Below are positions 1-9,210 of a DNA stretch of 64,000 nt, one piece after another. The stretch is from contig JAKBLM010000019.1 of NCBI GenBank assembly GCA_021832085.1, positions 1-64,000 on the forward strand, written 5' to 3'. The DNA is from Acidobacteriota bacterium. Its GTDB lineage: Bacteria > Acidobacteriota > Terriglobia > Acidiferrales > UBA7541. The stretch's first letter is position 1; each line of letters begins with the position of its first letter. The notes under the pieces are model-generated. The model was given only the letters and a program-made list of their open reading frames with translations, made no database searches and was not told the origin of the DNA. A program made the position numbers and the translations under genes.

Positions 1-149
1 TTGGTATCAGCATCCCCGACCGCCTCAGTTTTGATCACGAATGTAGTGCAGACTCGGCGGTAGCCTGAACTGAATCTAAAGCACTTAGCCTGGTTTCAGC
101 CCTTCCTGTGACGAACTTGGGCTAGTCCGCGCTTGGTAGCAAGGTCTCC

Positions 150-186
150 GCGGAGAACGGCGGGGCCGAGGGCCCCGTCGCTCCGC
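150..186. other. Long GC-rich inverted repeat
   Basis: GCGGAG at 150-155 pairs with CTCCGC at 181-186, and an inner stem GGGGCC (162-167) pairs with GGCCCC (171-176) around a GAG loop. The intervening bases also pair except for a two-base bulge. It lies beyond the stop codon of the leftward peptidase gene. No T-run follows on either strand, so it is at best a rho-dependent or processing structure. The rest of 1-235 shows no gene. Confidence 0.45.
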
Positions 187-235
187 CCGGAAGGGATGCC
201 CGTCTCACTCCCGCATTCGGCATAGGTCTTTATTT

Positions 236-2479
236 CTATAGATTCTTCAGCAGGAACGACGTCATGCGCGTGAAGAGCTGGACGCGCGCGGGCCAGTCGC
301 TGATCGGATGACCGCGGCCGGGGAAGATCATCAGCCGAACGTGGTTGGCATACCGTCCGGTCTCGATCAGCTTCTGGATCAGCTCGGTGGTATTGGCGAA
401 GTGGACGTTGTCGTCGCCGGTGCCGTGGCAGAGCAACAGCTCGCCCTGGAGCTGGCCGGCGTAGGTGACCGGCGAGCCGATCCGGTAGCCGTTGGGATCC
501 TCCTGCGGCGTACCCATGTAGCGCTCTGTGTAGATCGTGTCGTACTGGCGCCAGTCGGTCACCGGGGCGACGGCAACGCCGACCTTGAAGATTTTCCCTT
601 CGCGGAAAAGCAACTGCAGCGTCAACTGGCCCCCGTAGCTCCAGCCCCAGACGCCGATATGGGCCGAGTCGACATAGGGCAGCGATTCAAGATAGTGAAT
701 GCCCGTGAGCTGATCCTTGAGCTCAACGGTGCCGAAGGCATGGTAGATCGGGGTTTCGAAGGCGTGACCGCGATTGTAGGAGCCGCGGTTGTCGAGCATG
801 AAGATGATGTAGTTGTGCTCGGCCATCAACTCGTGCCAGAGGAAGGTCGCTCCACCCCACATGTCGCGAACGTTCTGTGCTTCCGGACCGCCATAAACGT
901 AGAGGAGCACCGGATACTTGCGGTTCGGGGAAAAATCGGGCGGCCGGATCATTTCCGCCTCGAGCATGACGCCGCTGGCCGTGTGGAGATGGAGGAACTG
1001 GACAGGACCCAGACTTACATTGGCGAGTTGAGAAATGCGGCCATCGCTGAGTGTGGCCACCAGCCGGCCGGCGGCGTTGTAGACATCCTGGCGCCACGGC
1101 TGGTTGATATTCGAATAGGTGTCGAGGTAAGCGGCCCCGCCGGGCGCCATCAGGATGTTGTGCGTGCCCGCTTCGGAGCTGACCTGCCGCAGGCCTGTGC
1201 CATCGAGGTTGACGCTGTAAAGCTGACGCTGGAGCGGACTGGCCTTGGTCGAGACGAAATAGACAAGGCCGGCCTCCGGGTTGACGCCGGCCAGCGATGT
1301 GACTACCCAGTCGCCACTGGTGAGCGGCCGGATCAGCTTGCCGGCGGCGCTGTAGAGGTAGAGCTGGCGGAAGCCGGTGCGCTCGCTCGACCAGATGAAG
1401 CGGCCGTCAGGTAGGAAATCGGGAGCCCAGCCGACATTGATCCAGTAGCGATTGTACTCGGTGATGACGACATGCGAACTGCCGGTGGAGGCGTTGGCAA
1501 AAAGCAGATCGAGGCGCGTTTGCGCGCGATTGAGCCGTTCGATGGCCACGTCTTTCGAGTTCGGCAGCCAGGCAGCACGGGGCAGATAGACGTTGGTGTT
1601 GCTGCCCGTGTTCATCCAAACCGTCTTGCCGCCGGAAAGGCCAACCACGCCGAGGCGGACAATCGGATTCGCGGTGCCGGCGCGCGGATAGAGGGTCCAA
1701 TAGATCTTGGCGTCATAGGAATTCGGATCGATCAGCGGATAGCGGAGGACGTGGCTTTCGTTGAACTGCATGTAGGCGATGTGGGTTGAATCGGGCGACC
1801 ACCAATAGGCGCTGAAAAGGCCGAGTTCCTCGGGATAGATCCAATCCACCTGGCCGTCGCGGAGCAAATACTTCCCGTCGTGGGTGAGCTGGCGCACGAG
1901 GCCGGTGCGGACGTTCACGATCCAGAGGTTATAATCGCGAATAAAACTGACCCACTGGCCGTTCGGCGCGATCTGGGGATCGAACAGGTGCTCGGTGCCG
2001 GAGACGAGCTGGCGGCTTTGGTCGGTTCGCAGGTCGAACCAGACCAGCCGCGAGTAGGAACGCAGGAGCAAGGCGTCGCCCGTGGGCGACCACTGGTACC
2101 GGCGGGGCGGCCGGCGGCCGAAGCCGGTGCGCTGCAGCCACGTCGGCGGCCAGGGATCCAGCAGCTGCGCCAGCATCCCTGCGCCGAGCAGGCGCCGTCG
2201 CTCGCCGGTCTGGGCGTTCACCGCCCAAAGCTCGCGGCCGAGCGGCGTCGATTGGAAGTAGCTGAGCCAATGGCCGCCGGGACTCCATTCCGTCTCGCCG
2301 ACCAACGGCGGGTGCATCGCACGTTCGCCGAAAATGGCGGGCACGGTGAGCTGGCCGCCGGAAACCTGTGCCGTCGCGGCGAGTGGCGGAGCGGCCTGGA
2401 GTGACGCAACACCCAAAAGAGAAACCACGAACAGTAGTGCGGTAACCATCCACCACGAACGATTAGTGCGTAAGCGCAT
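236..2479 (-). CDS. Secreted dipeptidyl peptidase IV (S9 family)
   Basis: Predicted exported serine exopeptidase that removes N-terminal dipeptides. After a signal peptide (hydrophobic core about residues 9-28) comes a beta-propeller region, then an alpha/beta-hydrolase domain. The catalytic triad is visible as Ser614 in GWSYGG, Asp689 in GTGDDN and His724 in GRGHP, with spacing close to human DPP4. The double Glu at 217-218 in YPEELG matches the pair that anchors the substrate amino terminus in DPP4, which favours dipeptidyl peptidase over oligopeptidase. I chose the ATG at 2479 because GGAGGGAG sits six bases upstream; an upstream in-frame start at 2506 has no such site. 747 residues is normal for the family. 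It stands alone; the next leftward gene begins about 200 bases away. Confidence 0.93.
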   Translation of the reverse strand: MRLRTNRSWWMVTALLFVVSLLGVASLQAAPPLAATAQVSGGQLTVPAIFGERAMHPPLVGETEWSPGGHWLSYFQSTPLGRELWAVNAQTGERRRLLGAGMLAQLLDPWPPTWLQRTGFGRRPPRRYQWSPTGDALLLRSYSRLVWFDLRTDQSRQLVSGTEHLFDPQIAPNGQWVSFIRDYNLWIVNVRTGLVRQLTHDGKYLLRDGQVDWIYPEELGLFSAYWWSPDSTHIAYMQFNESHVLRYPLIDPNSYDAKIYWTLYPRAGTANPIVRLGVVGLSGGKTVWMNTGSNTNVYLPRAAWLPNSKDVAIERLNRAQTRLDLLFANASTGSSHVVITEYNRYWINVGWAPDFLPDGRFIWSSERTGFRQLYLYSAAGKLIRPLTSGDWVVTSLAGVNPEAGLVYFVSTKASPLQRQLYSVNLDGTGLRQVSSEAGTHNILMAPGGAAYLDTYSNINQPWRQDVYNAAGRLVATLSDGRISQLANVSLGPVQFLHLHTASGVMLEAEMIRPPDFSPNRKYPVLLYVYGGPEAQNVRDMWGGATFLWHELMAEHNYIIFMLDNRGSYNRGHAFETPIYHAFGTVELKDQLTGIHYLESLPYVDSAHIGVWGWSYGGQLTLQLLFREGKIFKVGVAVAPVTDWRQYDTIYTERYMGTPQEDPNGYRIGSPVTYAGQLQGELLLCHGTGDDNVHFANTTELIQKLIETGRYANHVRLMIFPGRGHPISDWPARVQLFTRMTSFLLKNL

Positions 2480-2504
2480 GCGGACTCCCTCCGAAAAGGG
2501 GGAC

Positions 2505-2510
2505 ATTGTA
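2505..2510 (-). promoter_or_regulatory. Possible -10 box for the DPP IV gene
   Basis: TACAAT on the minus strand lies about 25 bases upstream of the chosen start codon. No convincing -35 hexamer is seen at 16-18 bp, so this is a weak call. Confidence 0.3.
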
Positions 2511-2705
2511 CCCCTTCAGTTCGATTCGGCGGGACAAAAAGAGGGGCACGGGGATTAGCGGATCGAGCGAAAAGGGCCAAGCCAGAAGTGAGTGAGCCGG
2601 GCCCTTTAGCCGGCGTTAGGAAAGCGACGATTCCGGACACGAGGGGGACGCCGCAGCAGCGCCCTCCGGAACACAGCGACGCGGAAACGAAACGGGGAAG
2701 GGCGG

Positions 2706-3278
2706 TCAGGCGCCGGGATCCGCCGAAACAGCCCCTTCCACCTGGGCCGTGGCGGCTTCCGAGCTCGGCTTGCGTTTCGCGCGCGTGTCGAAGAATGCGC
2801 CGATGGTGACGCCAGTCGCCAGGGCAAAGAATGAGCTATCGCGGAGAATCGTCAGCTTGCTGACCGGCTCGGCACCGGGGCCGAAACAGCCGCAATTGAT
2901 CTGCAGGCCCCCAATATAGCTGTGCACGATCGCGGTGAGGAAGACGGCCACCAAACCCATGGTAATCAAGCCGGCCCAGCGCAGGGCGATACCCGAAAGC
3001 AGCAGCAACCCCAAACCCAGTTCGAACCACGGCAGCACACGCGCGACGAACATCACCCCCCAGGTCGGCAGCATGTGATAGGAATCGACCTCCATCGCGA
3101 AGGTCATTGTCGAGAGAGAAAGCGAGGAACCGGTGATCTCGAAAGAGGCGGCGGTAAAGGGAGCGGGGCCGATCGGCCGCAGCTTGCCGTAGGCGGCGAA
3201 GATGAAAACGAGCCCGAGGGCCACGCGGCCCAGGATCAACAGGCATCTTCGCAGTCGGCTCCGGCTTGCGGGTGTCAT
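2706..3278 (-). CDS. MauE/DoxX-like redox membrane protein
   Basis: 190-residue integral membrane protein with four hydrophobic segments (about residues 12-30, 74-96, 102-122 and 146-164). A CxC pair (Cys129, Cys131) in NCGCFGPG follows the third helix, which is typical of MauE and DoxX-like proteins that pass electrons to or from periplasmic thiols. It starts six bases after the stop of the DsbA-like gene in front of it, so the two are surely co-transcribed. The likely job, by inference, is to reset the redox state of the neighbouring DsbA-like proteins. The Ala/Glu-rich C-terminal tail has no recognisable function. Confidence 0.8.
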   Translation of the reverse strand: MTPASRSRLRRCLLILGRVALGLVFIFAAYGKLRPIGPAPFTAASFEITGSSLSLSTMTFAMEVDSYHMLPTWGVMFVARVLPWFELGLGLLLLSGIALRWAGLITMGLVAVFLTAIVHSYIGGLQINCGCFGPGAEPVSKLTILRDSSFFALATGVTIGAFFDTRAKRKPSSEAATAQVEGAVSADPGA

Positions 3279-3284
3279 GGGCGG

Positions 3285-3959
3285 CTATTGTCGAAGCAGT
3301 GCGTCGAGATAGCCGCGCAGGATGGGATAGCTGACGACGCCGATGATCGGCGTGCGATGGCCGCCGTGGGTGATGTACATGGTCGGAGTTTCGTCGATCC
3401 CGAGCGCCTGGCCCTGCTCAACGTCGTGTTGGACGGCAGCGTGCACGACGGGTGATTTCTCGAGTTCCTCCACTTCCTTGGCCTTGGCCGGGCTCAGTAC
3501 GGCGGCGACAATTGGTTCGATCTTTCCGGTGGCCGCCCACTGGGCCTGGTGAATGAACAGCGCCTGCTGAACCTGCGGGAAGCGGCCGATCGCCGCCGCA
3601 GCATCAGCATAATAGGCCGCGATTTTCGCGTAGGGGTGCATCGGGAGCGGAAAATCGTGGTCGACCAGATAGACCTTGCCGCTCGAGACGTAATCGTTGA
3701 TCAAAGGCTCCAGGACCGTTTCATAAAGATCCTGGCAGTGTGGACACTCAAAATCGGTGTATGTGTCGATCCGGATGGGAGCTGTTTTGATACCGAAGGT
3801 CTTGCCCGCCTCGATCTGCTGAACCGTTACTTGGGGTATTGCCGTTTGCCCGGGATCCCGATGGATCCGCGCGTTTGCCGACACGCCGAAACCCGCGATC
3901 ACCAATGCCGTCGCCAGCCCCAGCGCGCGCTTCAAACTTCTGTTCAACTGACTCACCAC
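3285..3959 (-). CDS. DsbA-like thioredoxin-fold protein (CPHC)
   Basis: 224 residues. An N-terminal hydrophobic stretch (about 12-28) ending in SANA looks like a signal peptide or anchor. The thioredoxin-fold region holds the active-site motif Cys72-Pro-His-Cys75 after YTDFE, and a probable cis-proline loop in DETPTMY. CPHC is the motif of E. coli DsbA, so a role as thiol oxidase in the cell envelope is likely. The start is one of two adjacent GTG codons just downstream of AAGGAGGAGG. It belongs to a three-gene leftward cluster with a paralogue upstream and the MauE-like gene downstream. Unlike E. coli there is no DsbB nearby. Confidence 0.88.
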   Translation of the reverse strand: MVSQLNRSLKRALGLATALVIAGFGVSANARIHRDPGQTAIPQVTVQQIEAGKTFGIKTAPIRIDTYTDFECPHCQDLYETVLEPLINDYVSSGKVYLVDHDFPLPMHPYAKIAAYYADAAAAIGRFPQVQQALFIHQAQWAATGKIEPIVAAVLSPAKAKEVEELEKSPVVHAAVQHDVEQGQALGIDETPTMYITHGGHRTPIIGVVSYPILRGYLDALLRQ

Positions 3960-4049
3960 GCCTCCTCCTTGGCTGCTTCCCCTGCGCCCTATGTGCTGCG
4001 GCTATTTTACTCGCGAAAAGCGAATCCGTCGCGCAGTTCTCCGCTCCAG

Positions 4050-4709
4050 TCACTGCTTGAGCAGCGCGTTCAAATAGCGCCTGAAAATCGGGTAGCTGAT
4101 GGTGCCGATGAAGGGCATCCGCTTGCCGTTGTGCGTCACATACATCGTTGGTGTCTCGTTGATGCCGAGCGACTGGCCAAGCGAAACATCGCGCTGCACC
4201 GCTTCCTGAACGATCTGGGTGCTGGCCAGTTCCTCGACCTGCTTCAGTTGGGCCGGGCTCAGGACTTGCGCCAGAATCGGGGTGATCCTGCCGCTGGCCG
4301 ACCATTGCGGCTGGTTTGTAAACAGCGCCTGCTCGACCGGAGCGAATTTCCCGATGGCGGCGGCGGCATCGGCGTAGTAGGCAGCCTTACGGGAATAAGG
4401 GTGTATGGGCAGGGGGAAATCGTGATGGACCAGGTAGACTTTCCCGCTCATGACGTAGTTCTGGATCACCGGTCGCAACGTCTCCATGTAGAGGGCACGG
4501 CAGGCCGGGCACTCGAAATCGGTAAAGGTGTCGATCCGAATCGGGGCCGTTTTGACTCCGTACGCCTTCTGCTGCGCAATTTCCGCCAAGGTGACGCGCG
4601 GAGGATCAGCAGCCGCGCGCGCTGCACGGTTCACCAGTGCACCCCAAGCGAGACCAGCGGCGGCCAAGAGCAGGATTACCAGCCTCGAGCGTTTCCAAAA
4701 ACCAGTCAC
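4050..4709 (-). CDS. Membrane-anchored DsbA-like protein (CPAC)
   Basis: 219 residues if started at GTG 4709, which is preceded by GGGAGGGAGT. Longer in-frame starts upstream lack a ribosome site and would bury the signal anchor. A hydrophobic segment spans about residues 8-26. The active site is Cys67-Pro-Ala-Cys70 in DFECPAC, and the cis-proline loop is NETPTMY. It is clearly paralogous to the next gene, sharing the GxKTAPIRID, DFECP and ETPTMY stretches, so the pair probably arose by duplication. The differing CPAC and CPHC motifs imply different redox potentials and perhaps an oxidase/isomerase split; that is inference. Confidence 0.87.
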   Translation of the reverse strand: MTGFWKRSRLVILLLAAAGLAWGALVNRAARAAADPPRVTLAEIAQQKAYGVKTAPIRIDTFTDFECPACRALYMETLRPVIQNYVMSGKVYLVHHDFPLPIHPYSRKAAYYADAAAAIGKFAPVEQALFTNQPQWSASGRITPILAQVLSPAQLKQVEELASTQIVQEAVQRDVSLGQSLGINETPTMYVTHNGKRMPFIGTISYPIFRRYLNALLKQ

Positions 4710-4943
4710 ACTCCCTCCCAGGCCCTGAAGGTAAGGCCCTCCAATTCTACCTGAAGCGGGTTTCGGGTGCAGGGTTTCCCAATCCACCGGGGATACTGAC
4801 ACGAACAATCCGGGCAACAAAGGCCTTCAGCGAGAAAGCTTCAATTCTGTGGATGGAGGCGAGGGATTCCTGACACGGATATTTCTCATGGAGCATACAT
4901 GTAAGCCGCATATTTACAGCAACATGTGAGATATTTACCGAGA

Positions 4944-4964
4944 CTTGACAATGATTCGCTCAGA
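4944..4964 (+). promoter_or_regulatory. HAIR-like imperfect inverted repeat (HspR site?)
   Basis: CTTGACA, seven bases, then GCTCAGA. The HspR-associated inverted repeat is CTTGAGT-N7-ACTCAAG. Here 5 of 7 and 4 of 7 half-site bases agree with exactly the right spacing, and the left half overlaps the -35 box. An hspR gene is encoded at the end of the same operon. The match is imperfect, so the assignment is tentative. Confidence 0.45.
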
Positions 4965-4973
4965 TTCTATAAT
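4945..4973 (+). promoter_or_regulatory. Consensus sigma-70 promoter of dnaK operon
   Basis: TTGACA (4945-4950), a 17-base spacer and TATAAT (4968-4973) match the sigma-70 consensus perfectly. Transcription should begin near 4980, giving a leader of about 50 bases before dnaK. No CIRCE element is present. A housekeeping promoter of this strength implies control by a repressor. Confidence 0.85.
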
Positions 4974-5030
4974 TCCCGTCGGTTGACCACCACGGCAACA
5001 AATGCCCTTTTTCCGTCGGAGGAGGTTTTG

Positions 5031-7004
5031 ATGAGCAAGATTATCGGAATCGACCTGGGTACGACCAATTCGGTCGTAGCCGTTATGCAGGGTGGCGAGC
5101 CTTCTGTCATCGCCAACCAGGAGGGTTCGCGGACGACCCCGTCGGTGGTCGGATTGACCAAGAGCGGCGAGTGGCTGGTCGGACAAGTGGCCAAACGGCA
5201 GGCGATTACGAACCCGGAGAACACGGTCTATTCGATCAAGCGCTTCATGGGCCGCAGGTTCGATGAAAAGGAAGTGTCCTACGAACTCTCTCGCGTGCCT
5301 TACAAGGTGGCAGAGGGGCCGAAGAACCAGGCCGGCGTGCAGCTCGAAGGCCGGTTCTACAGCCCGCAAGAGGTTTCCGCCAAGATTTTGCAGAAGCTCA
5401 AGGCTGCCGCCGAGGATTTCCTTGGCGAGAAGGTGGCCAAGGCAGTGATCACCGTGCCCGCCTATTTCAACGACAGTCAGAGGCAGGCCACCAAGGATGC
5501 CGGCCAGATCGCCGGGCTAGAGGTAGTCCGGATCATCAACGAACCGACCGCGGCGGCACTGGCTTACGGCCTGGACAAGAAGAAAGACGAGACGATCGCG
5601 GTCTACGACCTCGGTGGCGGCACTTTTGACATTTCGATTCTCGAGGTCGGCGAGGGCGTTGTGGAAGTGAAGTCAACCTCAGGGGACACCCACCTGGGCG
5701 GCGACGACATCGACAACAAGATCATCGAGTGGATCGCCGAGGAGTTCAAGCGTGAAAACCCCGGCATCGATCTGCTGAAAGACCGCATGGCCAAACAGCG
5801 GCTGAAGGAAGCAGCAGAAAAGGCAAAGATCGAGCTGTCGCAGGTGATGGAAACCGAGATCAGCCTTCCCTTCATCACCGCCGACGCGACCGGTCCGAAG
5901 CACCTGCAACTGAAGCTGTCCCGCGCCAAGCTCGAGCAGTTGATGGAGGACATCCTGCAGCGGACGGTGGCGCCGGTGAAACGGGCACTCGAAGACGCCA
6001 GTCTGAAGGCCGAACAGATCAACGAAGTGGTGCTGGTGGGCGGCTCGACGCGTATCCCGCGGGTGCAGCAGATCGTGAAGGACCTGTTCGGTGGCAAGGA
6101 GCCGCACAAGGGCGTGAACCCGGACGAGGTGGTCGCGGTCGGCGCGGCCATCCAAGGCGGAGTGCTTTCGGGCGAGGTGAAAGACATCCTGCTACTCGAC
6201 GTGACGCCGCTCTCGCTCGGCGTCGAGACCTACGGCGGCGTGATGACCGCGCAGATTCCGCGCAACACGACGATCCCCACCCGGAAGTCGGAGATCTACA
6301 CGACGGCCAGCGACAACCAGCATGACGTGGAGATCCACGTCCTGCAGGGCGAACGCAAGATGGCCGCCGATAACCGTACGCTCGGCAAGTTCCATCTGGT
6401 CGGCATTCCGCCGGCCCCGCGGGGCGTGCCGCAGATCGAGGTCACCTTCGATATCGACGCCAACGGCATCCTGAACGTGAGCGCAAAGGACCGCGCCACC
6501 GGCAAGGAGCAGAAGATCACGATTACCGCTTCGACCGGCCTGAACAAGGAGGAAGTCGAACGGATGCAGCGTGAGGCGGAAGCGCATGCAGAGGAAGATC
6601 AGCGGCGGCTGGCCGAGGTGGAAGCACGCAACCGGCTCGACTCGCTGATCTACCAGACCGAGAAGCTGGTGAAGGAAAACCAGGAAAAGCTGCCGGAGGC
6701 CGATCGCAAGACGGCCGAAGCGGCGATCGAAGACGGCCGGCGCGCGCTCGCCGAGGGCGGAATCGACAAGCTCAATGCCGCGGTCGAGGCAATCACCCAG
6801 GCTTCGCATCGGCTGGCCGAGGCGCTCTATCGGGCCGCCGGCCCCGCCCAAGGACAGGCGGGACCCACCGCCGAAGCAGGCGCCGGACCGGAAGCCGAAC
6901 CGCAGCCAGGTCCTGGCGAGCAGGCGGGAGCGGGCGAAACGAAACAGGGGGAAGTGATTGACGCGGAGTTCGTCGACGTAGACGAATCGAAGAAACCGAA
7001 CTGA
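5031..7004 (+). CDS. dnaK: Chaperone DnaK (Hsp70)
   Basis: 657-residue Hsp70. The N-terminal ATPase begins with the phosphate-1 motif [11 protein letters not shown] and contains [15 protein letters not shown] and the phosphate-2 motif [10 protein letters not shown]. The adenosine motif is [10 protein letters not shown]. The linker [13 protein letters not shown] joins the substrate-binding domain. The C-terminus is Ala/Gly/Glu-rich and ends in [12 protein letters not shown], a slightly altered version of the usual EEVKD-like tail. ATG 5031 is preceded by GGAGGAGG; an in-frame ATG at 4926 lies upstream of the promoter and is rejected. First gene of dnaK - unknown - dnaJ - hspR. Confidence 0.98.
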   Translation: MSKIIGIDLGTTNSVVAVMQGGEPSVIANQEGSRTTPSVVGLTKSGEWLVGQVAKRQAITNPENTVYSIKRFMGRRFDEKEVSYELSRVPYKVAEGPKNQAGVQLEGRFYSPQEVSAKILQKLKAAAEDFLGEKVAKAVITVPAYFNDSQRQATKDAGQIAGLEVVRIINEPTAAALAYGLDKKKDETIAVYDLGGGTFDISILEVGEGVVEVKSTSGDTHLGGDDIDNKIIEWIAEEFKRENPGIDLLKDRMAKQRLKEAAEKAKIELSQVMETEISLPFITADATGPKHLQLKLSRAKLEQLMEDILQRTVAPVKRALEDASLKAEQINEVVLVGGSTRIPRVQQIVKDLFGGKEPHKGVNPDEVVAVGAAIQGGVLSGEVKDILLLDVTPLSLGVETYGGVMTAQIPRNTTIPTRKSEIYTTASDNQHDVEIHVLQGERKMAADNRTLGKFHLVGIPPAPRGVPQIEVTFDIDANGILNVSAKDRATGKEQKITITASTGLNKEEVERMQREAEAHAEEDQRRLAEVEARNRLDSLIYQTEKLVKENQEKLPEADRKTAEAAIEDGRRALAEGGIDKLNAAVEAITQASHRLAEALYRAAGPAQGQAGPTAEAGAGPEAEPQPGPGEQAGAGETKQGEVIDAEFVDVDESKKPN

Positions 7005-7028
7005 GTGCCAGGCGAGGAGGAAGCGACC

Positions 7029-7406
7029 GTGACCGAGGACGGGATCCTTAGGATCGGACCGCCGCAGGCGATCCAGAAGGTGCGCGAGGGCTCGTATCTC
7101 GTGCAGGTGCCGCTGACGGCGGTGCCGAGCGCCGACTGGCGCCGCTTGTTCTACGAAATGCAGCAGGAAGTTCCTCCGGATTTCCCGCCGCGCTCGATCG
7201 AAATTTCCGGATCGGTTTTGCGATTCCGTTCCGATGCAGAGAGCGTGGCCGCGAGAGTGCCCCTGATCGACCGCTGGATCGAACGGGCAAACCAGAAAGA
7301 GACTTCGATGGCGGGCCGGTCGGACGAGCAACGTCAGCGGCATGGTGAACGGGCACGCGAGCGGAAGGAACTGGCAGCGCTCAACGAAGGCTGGGCGAAA
7401 CTCTAA
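7029..7406 (+). CDS. Unknown protein between dnaK and dnaJ
   Basis: 125 residues if started at GTG 7029, which has GAGGAGG eight bases upstream; a GTG directly after the dnaK stop (7005) is possible. I do not recognise the family. The first 90 residues look globular, with alternating hydrophobic positions (SYLVQVPL, WRRLFYEM, SIEISGSVLRF), and the last 35 are charged and helical. There is no coiled coil of GrpE type and no Cys pair. Position inside the chaperone operon suggests a role in protein quality control, but nothing in the sequence proves it. Confidence 0.75.
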   Translation: MTEDGILRIGPPQAIQKVREGSYLVQVPLTAVPSADWRRLFYEMQQEVPPDFPPRSIEISGSVLRFRSDAESVAARVPLIDRWIERANQKETSMAGRSDEQRQRHGERARERKELAALNEGWAKL

Positions 7407-7489
7407 CCTTCCAGGCGGGCGCTGCAGCCGGTAGCGAGCCCCGTGACCGGAGGGTTTTGAGGGACACGGAGGGAGCAAGCGAGGCTTAG

Positions 7490-8644
7490 ATGTCGCCCAC
7501 TGCGACCAAATTCGATTATTACGAAGTGCTGGGAGTTCGGCGCAACTCTCCGGTGAAGGAGATCCGCGCCGCCTACCGGAAGCTTGCCCGCAAATACCAC
7601 CCCGACCTGAATCCCGGCGACAAGAGCGCCGAAGAAAAATTCAAGCAGATCCAGGAAGCCTACGAAATTCTTTCCGATCCCAAGAAACGGCAGATGTACG
7701 ATCGCCTGGGCTTCTATTCCGAAAACTACCAGGCCGGGCCGCCGCCGGGCAGCGCGCCGGGCGGGCAAAATGTCCAGTTCGATTTCGGCGGGTTCGATTT
7801 CAGCGATTTGGGCGGGGCGAGCTTCCGCGATGTGTTCAGCCAGTTTTTCCGCGGAGCACGTGCGGCGAAGACCCAGGAGCCACAGCACGCCGAGCGCGGC
7901 GAGGACCTCGAATACCACATCCGGATCGGTTTCTGGGACTCGGTGCGCGGGGCGGTGAAGACGCTGACGGTCAGCCGCCTGGTTGCCTGCCAGCTATGCC
8001 GAGGAACCGGCGTGGCCGGCGGGGTGAAGAAGTCCTGCTCGGCGTGCGGAGGCAGCGGGCAGGTGGTTCAGAATGCCCGCGGCATGCGATTTCAGATCAC
8101 CTGCAGCGCCTGCGGTGGCACAGGGAAGATCGGGGCCAGTTGCCGCCAATGCGGCGGCGAGGGCCGGGTCACCGAGGTGCAGTCGATCGATGTGCGCATC
8201 CCGGCAGGGGTCGCCAACGGCTCGCGCGTGCGCGTGCCAGGCCGCGGCAATGCCGGCCGGTTCGGCGGGCCCGCCGGCGATCTCTACATCGTCACGGAGA
8301 TCACAGCGCATCCGTATTTCGAGCGGCGCGGCGACGACATCCACACCGTCGTCCCGGTAACCGTCACCGAAGCCTCGCTCGGCACAAAGATCGAGGTGCC
8401 GACGATAGACGGCCGTGCCCTGCTCCGGATCCCGCCCGGCACGTCGAGCGGGCAGCGCTTCCGGCTGCGCGGCAAGGGGGTGCCCTCGGCCCGGCGGCCC
8501 GAGCAGCGCGGCGACCAGTTCGTCGAGGTGAAGGTCGTCGTTCCCAAGCCGATCGACGAGCGGGTGCGCAACCTGCTCCGCGAACTGGAGAAGCTGGAGC
8601 CGGAAAATCCGCGCCGCGACCTGTTTGAACGCGCCGAGGTGTGA
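7490..8644 (+). CDS. dnaJ: Chaperone DnaJ (Hsp40, type I)
   Basis: 384-residue co-chaperone that stimulates DnaK ATPase. J domain at about 7-75 with the essential HPD in [11 protein letters not shown] Gly/Phe-rich linker follows (about 78-120). Four zinc-binding repeats are intact: [24 protein letters not shown] and CRQCGGEG. The C-terminal substrate-binding beta domains end the protein. It follows the unknown gene by 83 bases and is read just before hspR. Confidence 0.97.
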   Translation: MSPTATKFDYYEVLGVRRNSPVKEIRAAYRKLARKYHPDLNPGDKSAEEKFKQIQEAYEILSDPKKRQMYDRLGFYSENYQAGPPPGSAPGGQNVQFDFGGFDFSDLGGASFRDVFSQFFRGARAAKTQEPQHAERGEDLEYHIRIGFWDSVRGAVKTLTVSRLVACQLCRGTGVAGGVKKSCSACGGSGQVVQNARGMRFQITCSACGGTGKIGASCRQCGGEGRVTEVQSIDVRIPAGVANGSRVRVPGRGNAGRFGGPAGDLYIVTEITAHPYFERRGDDIHTVVPVTVTEASLGTKIEVPTIDGRALLRIPPGTSSGQRFRLRGKGVPSARRPEQRGDQFVEVKVVVPKPIDERVRNLLRELEKLEPENPRRDLFERAEV

Positions 8645-8655
8645 AAGGAGAGAGG

Positions 8656-9066
8656 ATGTCGCCGCGAGGCAAAAGGAAGAAGAAAGAAAAGGGCCGCGCC
8701 GGCTACATGATCAGCGCCGTCGCCGAGCTCTACCGTGTTCATCCGCAGACGCTGCGGCTCTACGAACGCCTCGGACTGCTGAAACCCTCCCGCACCCAGG
8801 GCAACACCCGCGTCTATACGGACCAGGACCTGGAGCGCCTGGAAACCATCCTCACCTTGAGCCGGGATCTGGGCGTGAACCTGGCGGGCATCGAGGTCGT
8901 GCTGAACATGCGCGACAAGATGATGGAGATGGAGCGCCAGGTGCAGTCTTTCGTCGATTTCGTTCGCGAGGAAATGGCCCGCGAACTGGGCGATATCCCC
9001 GAATCCCGCCTGCAAACCGCCATTGTCCGCTTCCGCCCGCCAAAAGTAACCCGGATCGAGCGCTGA
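8656..9066 (+). CDS. hspR: HspR-type MerR-family heat-shock repressor
   Basis: 136 residues. A Lys/Arg-rich lead is followed by a MerR-type winged helix (AVAELYRVHPQTLRLYERLG, then NTRVYTDQDLERL) and a C-terminal coiled-coil region (about 85-115). This matches HspR, which in actinobacteria represses the dnaK operon with DnaK as co-repressor. ATG 8656 follows AAAGGAG closely; dnaJ ends 11 bases earlier, so translation is probably coupled. Last gene of the chaperone operon and likely its own regulator through the HAIR-like site at 4944-4964. Confidence 0.9.
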   Translation: MSPRGKRKKKEKGRAGYMISAVAELYRVHPQTLRLYERLGLLKPSRTQGNTRVYTDQDLERLETILTLSRDLGVNLAGIEVVLNMRDKMMEMERQVQSFVDFVREEMARELGDIPESRLQTAIVRFRPPKVTRIER

Positions 9067-9094
9067 GCCGGGCTTTTCACGCCAACACTGCCCC

Positions 9095-9119
9095 GCTCGC
9101 TCGGCGACGGCGAGCCTTT
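9095..9119 (+). terminator. Weak terminator-like hairpin after hspR
   Basis: GCTCGC (9095-9100) pairs with GCGAGC (9110-9115) across a nine-base loop, followed by CTTTAAAA. The short T-run makes intrinsic termination uncertain, but the placement 28 bases after the hspR stop fits. Confidence 0.4.
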
Positions 9120-9210
9120 AAAATCCTGACGTGCCAGCTTCCACAGACAGCCCGCGTTTTCCGCAGTGAGACGGCTTGCACCGGCTTGCGCTCGCGCCTA
9201 TGCTTGCCCC

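Noticed and set aside
4880..5030. CIRCE element upstream of dnaK
   Set aside because: No TTAGCACTC-type inverted repeat is present, and no hrcA lies nearby.
7029..7406. grpE
   Set aside because: The product lacks the long N-terminal helix and the GrpE C-terminal beta domain signature.
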